Origin: Silurus meridionalis | Taxonomy: Eukaryota; Chordata; Actinopteri; Siluriformes; Siluridae | Direction: 5' to 3' | Assembly: GCF_014805685.1 (NCBI RefSeq) | Contig: NC_060890.1 | Coordinates: 21,015,500-21,079,499 of the forward strand | Length of the DNA stretch: 64,000 bases | In this document: piece by piece, positions 12,252 to 21,722 of the stretch | Position numbering within the stretch: position 1 is the first letter of the stretch | Layout of the letters: each line of letters starts with the position of its first letter | Translations under genes and position numbers: made by a program | The notes under the pieces: generated by a model | What the model was told of the DNA's origin: nothing | The model's database searches: none | The model's input: only the letters and a program-made list of their open reading frames with translations

Positions 12252-12772
12252 CTTCCATCATTAACACACACTAACCGTCCCCAATCTAACATGTCCTCAA
12301 CTATCTGTCCATTATAATCTGTTTTAACACTCCCCTATAGAGTATTATGTGCATTGAAATCACCACACCATATTACTTTCTGATTTGTGTTACCTCTTAT
12401 ATTTTCCAATACTTCTCTACCTAACTTCTCACATGGATTATAATAATTAATTACTCTAACACTCTGGTTTCCTTCCCAAACTTCCGTCCCAACCACCTCT
12501 TTGTCTACACTCTCTCCAACATTCCTATATCCCACTCCATGTTTAACAAAGGTAGCTATCCCACCACCATTACCTTGCTTCCTATCTTTCCGGACTACCA
12601 CATATCCTTGCAATACAAAATTAAGTTGGGGTTTGAGCCAGGTTTCCTGAACACAGATTATGTCCGGTTTATTTTCTAAATCAGAAATGAACTTTTTAAA
12701 CTCCTGCCCATTAGCCATTAAGCTTCTAGCATTCCACTGGAGTATTAACAACATCATTATGTACCACCACAT
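12252..12772 (-). pseudogene. Nimb-like LINE ORF2, APE endonuclease N-terminal part
   Basis: The minus strand begins MLLILQWNARSLMANGQEF, then DIICVQETWLKP (catalytic Glu), GNGGGIATFVKHG and WCGDFNAHNTL (Asp/Asn). A TAG follows at an expected Trp, then GSVKTDYNGQ and DMLDWGRLVCVNDG. A frameshift then leads to the 11271-12251 segment. All expected endonuclease motifs are visible, but the frame is broken twice. Confidence 0.85.
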
Positions 12773-12978
12773 CCCGGCGTGTTTGTTGTTTGCATCTTTA
12801 ATTTCTCATTTATCATATCCACTGAAATGCCCTCAATCTCTAGATACTTTTCCGCTGCTTTGATTATAATTTTGATCCTTTCTGTCCGGCTTTCAGTTTG
12901 TGCTGAACAGTTCACTACTTCAGCCATAAAAGTAACAAATGCAACGTTGTCCTTAATCCCAACTTTCTCTTTTGTACT

Positions 12979-13950
12979 TTACTTTGCCACTTCTGTCTTT
13001 TGTTGAACGATTTCTATACTTTTCTCTCCAGATTCCAAATTCCGTCCTACTCTTTTAAGAGCCTCAGAATATGACAATCCTTCCTGAATTCTAACATTTT
13101 GAACTTGAGCCGCATATTTCCTTACACTGCATCCTTTATATCCCGCACTGTGATCCCCTCCACAATTATAGCACTTGGGCTGAACTTCCTGCCCGCACTT
13201 TCCATATTCATGTTCTCCACCACATCTCGCACACCTCTGTTTGCCTCTACACACCGCTGCTACATGACCGAACTTCTGGCATTTAAAACATCTTAGGGGT
13301 GGGGGTATAAATAGTCTAACAGGAAAACTCATATATCCCAACATGACTTTACTTGGTAGTTTTTCCTCATCAAAATAAATCATCACGGAGAGACTGTCCC
13401 CCCTTTCATTGTTCCTAACGCATTTAAGCCTTTTGACATCAATCACTGCCGCCCCTGTAAGACATTTCTTAATCTTTTCAACTGGAACTTCTGTAGGAAT
13501 CCCTGTTATTACCCCTCTAACCCATTTCTTTTCTTCTTGAATTGAACAAACCACTCTATGATCCATGATCGACTTCACTCCTACAGCCTTTTTTTGTTGC
13601 ATACTATCCTTACAGTATATTATCAATCTACCGTCTCTCAACTTCATCACACTTTCAACCAGTCCTATCACTTCCTTTATCGCTTTGGACAGTTTTAGCG
13701 GGTTTAACGCATCGAAAGATCCGTTTACAAGTTTCATCACTACCTTATACTCTTCTTTCATTCTTCTGGTCAGATGCGTTCCGTTTTCACTATCAGATCC
13801 AGATGCGCTACTTTTCTTCCTTTTCCGTTTCTCTACTACACTCCATTCACTACCTCCATTCCCGCCTTCATCCGCCTCTACCATTTCACCCTCCATTTCC
13901 AGATCACTTCCGGAGTCTACCCCACCTCCTACCATGCACTCTCCAGTCAC
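12979..13950 (-). CDS. Nimb-like LINE ORF1, nucleic-acid-binding gag-like protein
   Basis: Open frame of 323 codons starting MTGECMVGGG. It has an acidic N-terminal tail, a basic patch (EKRKRKKS, residues about 41-48), an RRM-like middle region (VCSIQEEKKWVRGVITGIP) and three C-terminal zinc knuckles: CFKCQKFGHVAAVC, CARCGGEHEYGKC and CYNCGGDHSAGYKGC. Proteins of this type coat LINE RNA. It is intact, unlike ORF2, and lies upstream of ORF2 with a gap of about 200 bp. The start is the first ATG of the frame. An ATG in another frame lies about 70 bp further upstream. Confidence 0.85.
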   Translation of the reverse strand: MTGECMVGGGVDSGSDLEMEGEMVEADEGGNGGSEWSVVEKRKRKKSSASGSDSENGTHLTRRMKEEYKVVMKLVNGSFDALNPLKLSKAIKEVIGLVESVMKLRDGRLIIYCKDSMQQKKAVGVKSIMDHRVVCSIQEEKKWVRGVITGIPTEVPVEKIKKCLTGAAVIDVKRLKCVRNNERGDSLSVMIYFDEEKLPSKVMLGYMSFPVRLFIPPPLRCFKCQKFGHVAAVCRGKQRCARCGGEHEYGKCGQEVQPKCYNCGGDHSAGYKGCSVRKYAAQVQNVRIQEGLSYSEALKRVGRNLESGEKSIEIVQQKTEVAK

Positions 13951-14065
13951 AGATCAGCCGCCGCCAAACCGCCTCTTCCGCCATGCGCCTTTACAATGTT
14001 TCTGTAGATCACTTTACCACTAAACCTACACATGTAGCCAGGCAAGCGCCTACCAGTAGGGGTGT

Positions 14066-15009
14066 GGTTGGCTAATTATTCCAAGACTTTTAAGTAGGCA
14101 CTGGGCAAGAGGCCTCGAAATGTGCGTCTTGTTTTAAAAGCACATGGGATATGCTCTGCTTTGTTTGGTTGTGTTTGAATTTGCCCCAGAGGGGGGTAGG
14201 CCAAGTTTGTTACTTTAGTTTGTTTAATTTGTTTATTCAGAGGGATTTATTTTGATTGATGGGAAAATTGTTATTGTTTATTTAGATGCAGATAAATTGA
14301 GCAATGCTGACTGTGTATGTTGACAGCTGCTGGTGTAGGTAAATATATGGACTTTGTCTTTTTTTTTTAAATAAGATGGTATGAAAGGTTTTATTTGTAT
14401 TTCTCTTTGGGAATGTGTTTCGATTCAGATCTGGATAAATGCTTTAACATCAACTGATTGTTATCTGCTATCTGCCAATGAAGGTAAATTATTTAATATT
14501 TTAATTAAATAACAGTGAGTGTGCAGTTGGTAACCATGGTTTTAAATGTTGTTGTTTTTTTAAAGTATATGATGTATTGTAATTTTTTGTTTTTCTGTTT
14601 TAGATTTAAGTCAATTGCTATTTCTCCAGTGTTGGTTTTGTTTGGTCCCCTGGTTGGCCGGTCTCAGGAGTGTGTTGCATGGTGGCAGCATGTGTATTGT
14701 GTAAATTGTTTGTGTACAAGTCCGGTAGGCCGGGGCTTTGTTTTTTTGTATTCTTTTTTTAATTTCTATTGTTCACATCTTCCCAGCCTAATTATTTCAT
14801 TGTGCATCGCCATCTTATTTCATGGTGCATCCCTCTGTGTATGGGATATAAGTTTGCTGTGTTTTTTTTTTTTTGGTAGTAATGAGTGAAGGGTTATGTT
14901 TTGAGTTGTGTATTATTATTTGAATTGTGGTTATTTCTTTTCAGTGTTTTATGCAAGAGGGATGTCCCCCTATGCCTCAAAGGTTTGCCACACTCAACGA
15001 AATCAGCTA
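14066..15009. other. Repeat-derived sequence without identifiable gene
   Basis: T-rich DNA between the Nimb 5' end and the decayed Tx1/L1 ORF2. Short ORFs on the plus strand look fortuitous (low complexity, rich in F, L and V). No terminal repeats or known motifs were found. Confidence 0.4.
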
Positions 15010-17040
15010 TTATACCGAGAGATTTGAGCTGGCTGTTAATTTCTTTAAGAGCTGGGACCAATTTTGGATGTTACTTGTATAAATTATTTTATGTTCGTGT
15101 TTGATTGTTGTGTGTGTTATTTGCTGTTTTATTTTTGTAATACATTTTTGTACCTTGAGTGATTTTGAAGGGTTTCGTTTTCGGGCCTGTGCTCTAAACA
15201 AGTTGTTCTCTTTTAAATTAGTTTTAAAGGAGTGGTGTAGCGTTACACTGAGATTTACAGTTTCATGTTGTCCCAGGTTTAGCAGTGGACTACTGTGGCT
15301 TGATTGTTCAAGTGCAGGTGTCATGATCATGTCCGGGAAGGCGTCAGTGCATCAGGGACTGTAGCACCCAGACTGTATTCTTTTAGTAGCTCTTTCTTCT
15401 GTGGGTTTAGAGTTTTCGCCAGTTTGTTAAAGAATTTTTGTAAATACTGCAGCAATCTGATGCCCAAGTGCGTCCTCAAGGCTTGGGCCTGCTTTGCTGA
15501 TGATGTCATGTGGTTTAAAGAAATGTTTAGATAAGTTGTTCTTTGAGTCCAGAGAGGTCACGTCCAGACGAGCCGCAACCAATAGATGGAAGACCCCACT
15601 GGTGTTTAAAAAAAAAAAAGGTCCACACTTTGAAAAGACTTTGATAGAAAGAGGGTATTCTAGTAAAGTCCATTAAGAACAAAGTGGCATCAAGTCCCAG
15701 TCCACCCACTCTGTGTAGAATGGTCTGAGCCAATGGATTCCATGTCGGATTTTCTGTGTTTATCAGGAACTTTTGAATGAACTGGAGGCGGTATGTTGCT
15801 CTTCTGCTGGCCAGGTTAATTAGTCCTTGACCTTCCTCGTCCTTATGTAGGAACAGATCACTTTTAGGGTCCAGTGCAGATTGTCCCAGAAGAAGTTGAC
15901 AATCTCGCTCTGAATCTTTGAAAGAAGTCCAGCTAGAGGGTCCATGCAGGCGAGTTTATGCCACATGCAGGATGCTGCCAGGTTGTTGTTTAGAGTGTGA
16001 ACGTCCTTTAATGTTCTCAAGTGTTGTCTCCCAATTTCTTTGAGTGAAGTCATCGTTACCCAGAAACACTCCAAGGTATTTTAGGCCACCTCTTTTCCAT
16101 GTTAGATCTCCTGGTAGTTTGTGATAATTGGAGACCAGTTAGTTCCTTTCTTATTTTGTGCAACAGCGGCTCGATGGCTAAAGAGTACAACATTCCTGAC
16201 GTTGCACATCCTTATCTAACCCCTCTCTGAACTTTAAAAGGAGCATTCAAACTACTATTGATCTTTTAGTATACTCTCAATGTTGCAGTTCATAGCCTGG
16301 ATAATACTTACAAAACTTTGACTGAAACCAAAAGCTTCTAAAGTATGCTGAAGGTATTGGTGTTCGACACGGTCAAAAGCTTTTTCTTAATCTAAGGAAA
16401 CCAGACCAACATCGACTCTTGATAGCTTTAAGACTTCTAGAATGTCTCTGACTAGTGAAATGTTGTCGAGTATTGATCTATTGGGTATGCAGTATTTTTG
16501 ATCAGGATGTATAACTTGATTTATTACTTTAGTCAGTCTTGTGGCAATTGTTTTTGACAGTATTTTATAGTCTGTGCATAATAAAGAGATTGGCCTCTAG
16601 TTGCTTATGTTCTGGAGGTCATGGCGCCTTTTTTTAAGCTAGTGTTCAGAACTAGCAGAAAATCTTCACCAATTTGACCAAAAGGTTTTTTAAAATTCAA
16701 CTGAAGAATTAATTTAAATTAAAGATTAAAATTGAACTGGAGATTTCACATTGTCCATGCTCATTAGTGCTCCATGTAGCTCTATATAGCTCATTAGTGC
16801 TGTATGTAGTTCTGTTAGTGATAGAATTTGTGCAAGGTTTGTGTTTGCAACTTAATTTAATTTAGCTAGGTCTCTAAAAAAGGTGTTGTTTCTTTGCATT
16901 TGTATAAATCCTTGTAAAATTCTACTGCTCTCTTGTGTATCTCATTGGGTTCTGTGAGTTCTTAGCCTGTGGCTGAGCGTAGTGAGTGAATTAACCGATT
17001 TCGACCATTTTTCTTTTCCAGATTAAAAAAGAACTGGGAT
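15010..17040 (-). pseudogene. Tx1/L1 LINE ORF2, decayed reverse transcriptase and downstream region
   Basis: Read on the minus strand from about 16600 downward: VSLD-stop-EKAFDRVEHQYLQ (RT palm), FGFSQSFVSIIQAMN, PFKVQRGVR, LYSLAIEPLLHKIRKEL, then MECFWVTMTSLKEIG, IVNFFWDNLHW, GLINLA..RATFRLQF, AQTILHRVGGLGLDA, RLLQYLQKFFNKLAKTLN, and a diverged tail ending near 15010. The order matches the fish Tx1/L1 ORF2 RT and C-terminal domains. Numerous stops and frameshifts are present. Its ORF1 lies upstream at 17190-18043. The rest of its C-terminus may be the pieces at 6156-6375 and 5166-5590, split off by the Nimb insertion. Confidence 0.75.
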
Positions 17041-17189
17041 GGTGCGTCCATTTTTGAGAGTTGCTCAAAAATGCTCCCCAGCATTGCCCTTTAAACTCAT
17101 CCTTTCACATTAATTTTGTGATGGTAAGGACAGTCTGATGTGTTGGAATCTGATGAATTGCCGTTGTTATCAGACACTACATTTTCAGG

Positions 17190-18043
17190 TTACCTTTCCA
17201 TTTTTTTGTTTATTTGTTTTGCTGCAACAGAGTTGTTTTTCTTATGGTGGGGACTTTGAAAACTGGTTTTGTCTCTGTGATCTATTTTATCACTATTCAT
17301 TGCAACACCTGTAGGAACAGAAATGTCTCTAGCTGTGTTTGCAGGTTCTTCTACTGCAGGTTTGGCTGCAACCTCGGCTGCAGCCCCGGGGGCTTCGTTT
17401 GTCTCGGTTTCAGAGTGGACTCCTAATATGTCTGACCCGGCCTTCGACAGGCTTCGCATGCACATGATTTCCAGCATCAGTGTTGTTTTGACTCAGGGTC
17501 TCAGGGCCTAATTTTCCACAGCTAAAGCACTTCATGCTCGTTTCAGATATTGCGTAAACATTATAATCAAATTCGTCAACTCTGATATTAAAAGACAAAT
17601 CCAGCGTATCTTCATTGTTCTTCAGAACCATGTAAACCGGTCTTCAAAAAGACACAATGTGCTTTAATAGCGGTGATTTGCACCCGAGAGCAATTTTCCT
17701 GATAGGTGAGACCAGTTTGACAAAAAAAAAAAGACAATTCTTTTGCCAGACTTTCATATTTTACAAAAGGGGGAATATTTGAGATGATAATTTTTTTTAG
17801 ACGGGGTACTGAGTGGAAAAACAGGTACCAGTGAGTCATCGAGTTTTATTCTTGTTTTAATCACTTCATTAGCCTTTTCAACCGTGCGTAAAAAGAGAAC
17901 ATTCTAGAAGCTGACACTATGCTACTATGACTGACTACATCTCCTACTGCTAGAGCACACTCCTCTACTCTCACTTTACACAACACCTTCACTCCATCAC
18001 CCCGGGTTAAACCTTCACAGCTCAACCTGCACAATCCTACCAC
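17190..18043 (-). pseudogene. Tx1/L1 LINE ORF1, zinc-knuckle protein remnant
   Basis: Minus-strand frames in order: GLCRLSCEGLTRGDGVKV and VEECALAVGDVVSHSSIVS, ARLKRLMK, VPRLKKIIISNIPPFVKYE, ELSFFFCQTGLTYQENCS, LDLSFNIRVDEFDYNVYAI and the knuckle start MKCFSCGKLGPETLSQN, then a low-complexity Ala/Glu-rich tail. Fish Tx1/L1 ORF1 proteins share this order (VGDVVG...ASRMN, ISNVPPFI, LDVSFRV, MKCFxCG). At least three frame breaks are visible. The 5' part (17480 onward) is included in a tandem duplication. Confidence 0.7.
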
Positions 18044-18980
18044 GCTCCCAGCGCGAACTCTAATCTATCTGCCGTTTTTTTATAAACACACAAAAAAACA
18101 GCAAGACAAAGAAAATAATACACAAGGGCGTATAAGAAGTCAAAATAAGAAAAAAGCACAACCGCACACGGTCGCTTACAGCATGGAGAGAGAGAGAGTG
18201 TGTGTGTGTGTGTGTGGGTGGGAGGGTGGGAAAGAGGAATGAGATATAATCTGATGCAGGTTTGGAGCTCCTTATACTCACAGTCTCTATCTTCTTTTAC
18301 TCAGTTTAGCTCCATAGGAAACACGGGTCACTGTAAAAGTACCCCGCTATGAGAGTTAATCATAACTAAGAGGCTATGCAGGAGAAAAAACTCAATTACA
18401 AACAAAAATAACCCACTCAAGAAAAATATCAAATTTAATCTGACTCTGTTATTTTAATACAACTATTAACATCAAATGCGAACAATACATACACTTAATA
18501 ATATACTTGTAAAATGTAAATCCATCGGAATAATAGGTATTACAGGAATAAAAAGCTCTCCATAACTCTCCTCTCTCCATAACTGCGGTTAAACCAGCCG
18601 CAGCTTCAAAATACACTTTGAAACCAGCCGCACTTTTCTGTGTGTTGCGCTTCTAATCCTGTACTTACGGTAGACGTGGCAGCGGGAATGTCTTTTTATC
18701 ATCTTTTTATAACGGAAACGCCTTTCTGAAGTTTCTTAACGTATATTTTGACCACGCCCACCACTCGTACCTTAAGTGTACGATTAGACGCGCAATACAA
18801 AAAAAAGTGCGGCTGGCTTGACCGTGCAGACTCTTGTTGCTAGGAGATGATCGCGTCACTTTTGGGTTACAGAGACTATAAAATTAAGTCTCGAACACTC
18901 AGTACTCAATACTACAAAAAGCGTAGGACTTTTCTGTTAACAGATGGTGTTTCAACCTCAAGCAGCAATTTCCAGCATCA
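17467..18980. repeat. Tandem duplication copy 1: LINE 5' end plus GPCR promoter
   Basis: This interval recurs at 18968-20644. It contains the N-terminal half of Tx1/L1 ORF1, the LINE 5' region, an inverted repeat, a TATA-type promoter and the first 12 codons of the downstream receptor. The boundary sequence ATTTCCAGCATCA (13 bp) occurs at 17467, 18968 and 20632, so the duplication joined two sites sharing that sequence. The copies differ by substitutions and by GA/GT microsatellite length, so the event is not very recent. Confidence 0.92.
18621..18825. repeat. Imperfect inverted repeat, about 50-nt arms (copy 1)
   Basis: The left arm, about 18621-18672 (CCAGCCGCACTTTTCTGTGT...), is the reverse complement, with mismatches, of the right arm at about 18768-18825 (read back: CCAGCCGCACTTTTTTTT...GTCTAATCGTACACTTAAGG). 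The loop is about 95 bp. It lies between the LINE 5' end and the duplicated receptor promoter. It could be a MITE or a cruciform-forming regulatory segment. Confidence 0.75.
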
Positions 18981-19012
18981 GTGTTGTTTTGACTCAGGGT
19001 CTCAGGGCCTAA
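18877..19012 (+). other. Duplicated receptor promoter with 22-codon chimeric ORF
   Basis: A TATAAAA box (18877-18883) and the same leader as the true receptor gene are followed by ATG at 18944. The first 12 codons match the receptor (MVFQPQAAISSI). The frame then passes into antisense LINE ORF1 sequence and stops at 19010-19012 (SVVLTQGLRA-stop). It is unlikely to encode a functional product, but if the promoter is active it would transcribe antisense LINE RNA. Confidence 0.7.
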
Positions 19013-19531
19013 TTTTCCACAGCTAAAGCACTTCATGCTTGTTTCAAATATTGCGTAAACAGTATAATCAAATGAATTAACTCTGATATTAAAAGACAAA
19101 TCCAGCGTAACTGCATTGTTCTTCAAAAAGACACAATGTGCTTTAATAGCGGTGATTTGCACCCAAGAGAAATTTTCCTGATAGGGGAAACCAATGTGCC
19201 AAAAAAGTCAATTCTTTTGCCAGACTTTTATATTTTACAAAAGCGGGAACATTTGAGATGTTTTTTTTTGTTTTAGACGGGTGCTGAGTGGAAAAACAGG
19301 TACCAGTGAGTCATCGAGTTTTATTCTTGTTTCAGTCACTTCATTAGCCTTTTCAACCGTGCTTAAAAAGAGAACAATGGTGGTGTTCATTCTAGAAGCT
19401 GATACTATGCTACTATGACCGACTACATCCCCTGCTAGAGTACACTCCTCCTCTACTCTCACTTTACACAACACCTTCACTCCATCACGCCGGGTTAAAC
19501 CTTCACAGCTCATCCTGCACAATCCTACCAC
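18981..19531 (-). pseudogene. Tx1/L1 LINE ORF1 5' part (duplicated copy)
   Basis: The minus strand reads GLCRMSCEGLTRRDGVKVL, HSSIVSASRMNTTIVLFLS and VEKANEVTETRIKLDDSLV, then LDLSFNIRVNSFDY and MKCFSCGKLGPETLSQN. It retains the SASRMN...VLF block that is broken in copy 1. It ends at 18981, where the duplication joins receptor-gene sequence, so it lacks the zinc-knuckle end and ORF2. Confidence 0.7.
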
Positions 19532-19656
19532 GCTTCCAATCTATCTGCCGTTTTTTTTTATAAACACAAAAAACAGCAAGACAAAGAAAATAATACGCAA
19601 AGGCGTATAAGAAGTCAACATAAGAAAAAGGCACAACCGCACACGGTCGCTTACAG

Positions 19657-19658
<2 letters not shown>

Positions 19659-19709
<51 letters not shown>

Positions 19710-19759
19710 GCGCTGAAAGGGGGTGGTGGAATGAGATGAGAATAGATGCAGGTATAAAT

Positions 19760-19795
<36 letters not shown>

Positions 19796-19861
19796 TGCGC
19801 TGAAAGAGGGGGGAATGAGATGAGAATAGATGCAGGTATGTAGGGAGAGTGAGAGAGAGAG

Positions 19862-19893
<32 letters not shown>
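19659..19893. repeat. (GA)n and (GT)n microsatellite cluster
   Basis: GA runs at about 19659-19706 and 19762-19791, and a GA-to-GT run at about 19851-19895. They are separated by partly repeated spacers containing AATGCGCTGAAAG and GAGATGAGAATAGATGCAGG. Copy 1 of the duplication has only one short run here (18188-18215). Confidence 0.93.
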
Positions 19894-19897
<4 letters not shown>

Positions 19898-20295
19898 AAA
19901 GAGAAGGAATGGGATGTGAGCTGATGCAGGTTTGGAGCTCCTTATACTCACAGTCTCTTTATCTTCTTTTACTCAGGCTCAGTTTAGCTCCATAGGAAAC
20001 ACTGTTCACTGTAAAAGTACCCCGCTATGAGAGTTAATCATAACTAAGAGGCTATGCAGGAGAAAAAAACTCAATTACAAACAAAAATAACCCACTCAAG
20101 AAAAATATCTAATTTAATCTGACTGTTATTTTAATAAAACTATTAACATCAAATGCGAACAATACATACACTTAATAATATACTTAAAATAAAATGTAAA
20201 GCAATCGGAATAATAGGTATTACAGGAATAAAAAGCCCTCCACTCTCTCATTACTGCAGTTAAACCTGCCGCAGCTTCAAAATACACTTTGAAAC

Positions 20296-20493
20296 CAGCC
20301 GCACTTTTCTTTGTGTTGCGCGTCTAATCCTGTACCTACGGTACGGGTGGCAGCGGGAATGTCTTTTTATTATCTTTTCATAACGGAAACGCCGTTCTGA
20401 AGTTTCTTAACGTATATTTTGACCACGCCCACCACTCGTACCTTAAGTGTACGATTAGACGCGCAATACAAAAAAAAGTGCGGCTGGCTTGAC
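20296..20493. repeat. Imperfect inverted repeat (copy 2)
   Basis: Counterpart of 18621-18825. The arms are about 20296-20346 and 20440-20493 and share CCAGCCGCACTTTT and GCGCGTCTAATC in opposite orientation. It lies about 60 bp upstream of the TATA box of the receptor gene. Confidence 0.75.
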
Positions 20494-20547
20494 CATGCAG
20501 ACACTTGTTGCTAGGAGATGATCGCGTCACTTTTGGGTTACAGAGAC

Positions 20548-20554
20548 TATAAAA
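20548..20554 (+). promoter_or_regulatory. TATA box of the odorant-receptor-like gene
   Basis: TATAAAA lies 54 bp upstream of the first ATG at 20608, predicting transcription start near 20575-20580. An upstream GTTGCTAGGAGATGATCGCG stretch resembles an X-box half-site, but that is speculative. An identical TATAAAA is at 18877 in the duplicated copy. Confidence 0.5.
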
Positions 20555-20607
20555 TTAAGTCTTGAACACTCAATACTACAAAAAGCGTAGGACTTTTCTG
20601 TTAACAG

Positions 20608-21699
20608 ATGGTGTTTCAACCTCAAGCAGCAATTTCCAGCATCAAAGTTGAGCTTCTGGATTCGAGCTATATCACAAACATGAATTCTTCACAGAAGAAA
20701 CAAGTGGACTGCAAGAACTATTCATCTCTATCTTTGAACGAGTCACAGATTTCAGTTCAGTGGAGCTCGGAGGTGACATCATGTCTCTTTTGGAGCATTA
20801 TTTACAATGAGTTTTTGCTGAACCTGTCAATATTTACAATTCTGATACTCTTCACCTTTTCACTGGTTGTTAACATTTATCTGCTCCTGGGACTGGAACA
20901 CTCAGAAGCTCTTTCCTGGAAACCACGGTATGTGCTTTTGAAGAATCTCATTGTAAGTGATTTGCTGCTGACGGTGACGATCAGCCTTCCGGCTCTTCAC
21001 TGCTTGCTGTGGCGTGAAACTCTGATCTTCAGTTTCAGATGCATAGCGCAATATTTCACTGTTGCGGTCGCGATCCTTGGCTCGCTTCTGACCGTCTCCT
21101 CCATGGCTTTGGAGCGCTTTGTGTACACGTGCCACGGCATCCACTACCTGCGGATCATGACCAACATGCGCTTGTACTGTTTCATGATTCTCATCTGGTT
21201 GTTGGCTTTAGCAGGTGCTGGATCTTCTACCGCCCTGGTGCTGATGAGCAGGGCAAATTTTGGTCGCATCCTTGCAGGGTTTGTGTGTGAGCCGGAAGTT
21301 GTACAAGCCCAGCTTGAGCCATCAAACTATTTTGAGACCTTCAACAAAATCTTCATCGGATCTGTGCTTTTCCTGTGCCTTCTCGTTTTCTCCTTCTCAT
21401 ATGGCCGTATGTATCAGGAAGCTCGGCAGGTGCAGCAGCCGTTCCAACAGGACAATGCCCGTGCTAGATGTACAATCTTATTCTACTTTGCCATCTTTTT
21501 GCTTCAGTTGTTTCCAAGCATTATCAAATTGATCACTATGTTCAGCAGAGATGTAGACAATCATATCTACATGATAATGCTGTCATTGGTGCCACCATGT
21601 GTCAACCCAGTGGCATACGGTATTAGAAATAAGGAGGTGAGTCAGGCACTTGGGCGACTTTGTGGGTGTAAGAAGCTTAAAGAGCTATTTTGTCGTTAA
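20608..21699 (+). CDS. Odorant-receptor-like class A GPCR, intronless
   Basis: 363-residue seven-transmembrane protein, presumably a chemoreceptor of the plasma membrane. N-terminal glycosylation sites are NYS (38) and NES (44). Helices lie at about 68-95, 108-135, 147-173, 189-213, 247-268, 287-311 and 319-340. Cys145 and Cys227 can form the usual TM3-loop disulfide. The DRY position reads MALERF (166-171), and helix 7 ends PPCVNPVAYGIRNKE, resembling teleost odorant receptors (OR131-like most of all, a tentative placement). A single exon also fits. The start is the first ATG, but Met25 (MNSSQ, 20680) is a good alternative because receptors of this type have short N-termini. No disruptions are visible. 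The first 12 codons and the promoter are duplicated at 18877-18980. Confidence 0.85.
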   Translation: MVFQPQAAISSIKVELLDSSYITNMNSSQKKQVDCKNYSSLSLNESQISVQWSSEVTSCLFWSIIYNEFLLNLSIFTILILFTFSLVVNIYLLLGLEHSEALSWKPRYVLLKNLIVSDLLLTVTISLPALHCLLWRETLIFSFRCIAQYFTVAVAILGSLLTVSSMALERFVYTCHGIHYLRIMTNMRLYCFMILIWLLALAGAGSSTALVLMSRANFGRILAGFVCEPEVVQAQLEPSNYFETFNKIFIGSVLFLCLLVFSFSYGRMYQEARQVQQPFQQDNARARCTILFYFAIFLLQLFPSIIKLITMFSRDVDNHIYMIMLSLVPPCVNPVAYGIRNKEVSQALGRLCGCKKLKELFCR

Positions 21700-21716
21700 G
21701 CTGTTTAAGTAAACAC

Positions 21717-21722
21717 AATAAA
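21717..21722 (+). promoter_or_regulatory. Polyadenylation signal AATAAA
   Basis: AATAAA begins 18 bp after the receptor stop codon. This is very close, so longer 3' UTRs ending at later signals (for example CCAAATAAATG near 21882) are possible. Confidence 0.4.

Larger units (their letters stand above)
8855..14065 (-). mobile_element. Nimb-like (I superclade) LINE, nearly full length
   Basis: About 5.2 kb on the minus strand, with 5' UTR, ORF1 (zinc-knuckle gag-like protein), ORF2 (endonuclease, RT, RNase H, zinc motif), and a 3' UTR containing GGCGGTAATGCACC and ending in a (GAA)n tail at 8855-8871. A 3' RNase H domain and a GAA tail are typical of Nimb/I elements in fish. The 5' edge near 14065 is approximate. 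ORF1 is open, but ORF2 has at least two TAG stops and three frame breaks. The element landed in a Tx1/L1 fragment. Confidence 0.8.
18968..20644. repeat. Tandem duplication copy 2: LINE 5' end plus GPCR promoter
   Basis: Second copy of 17467-18980. It is longer because of expanded (GA)n/(GT)n tracts at 19659-19893. Its right end continues into the intact receptor gene, so this promoter copy is the one attached to a complete reading frame. Confidence 0.92.

Noticed and set aside
13565..14075. Plus-strand ORFs opposite Nimb ORF1
   Set aside because: They are antisense shadows of the clearly coding zinc-knuckle ORF1 and have no recognisable domain.
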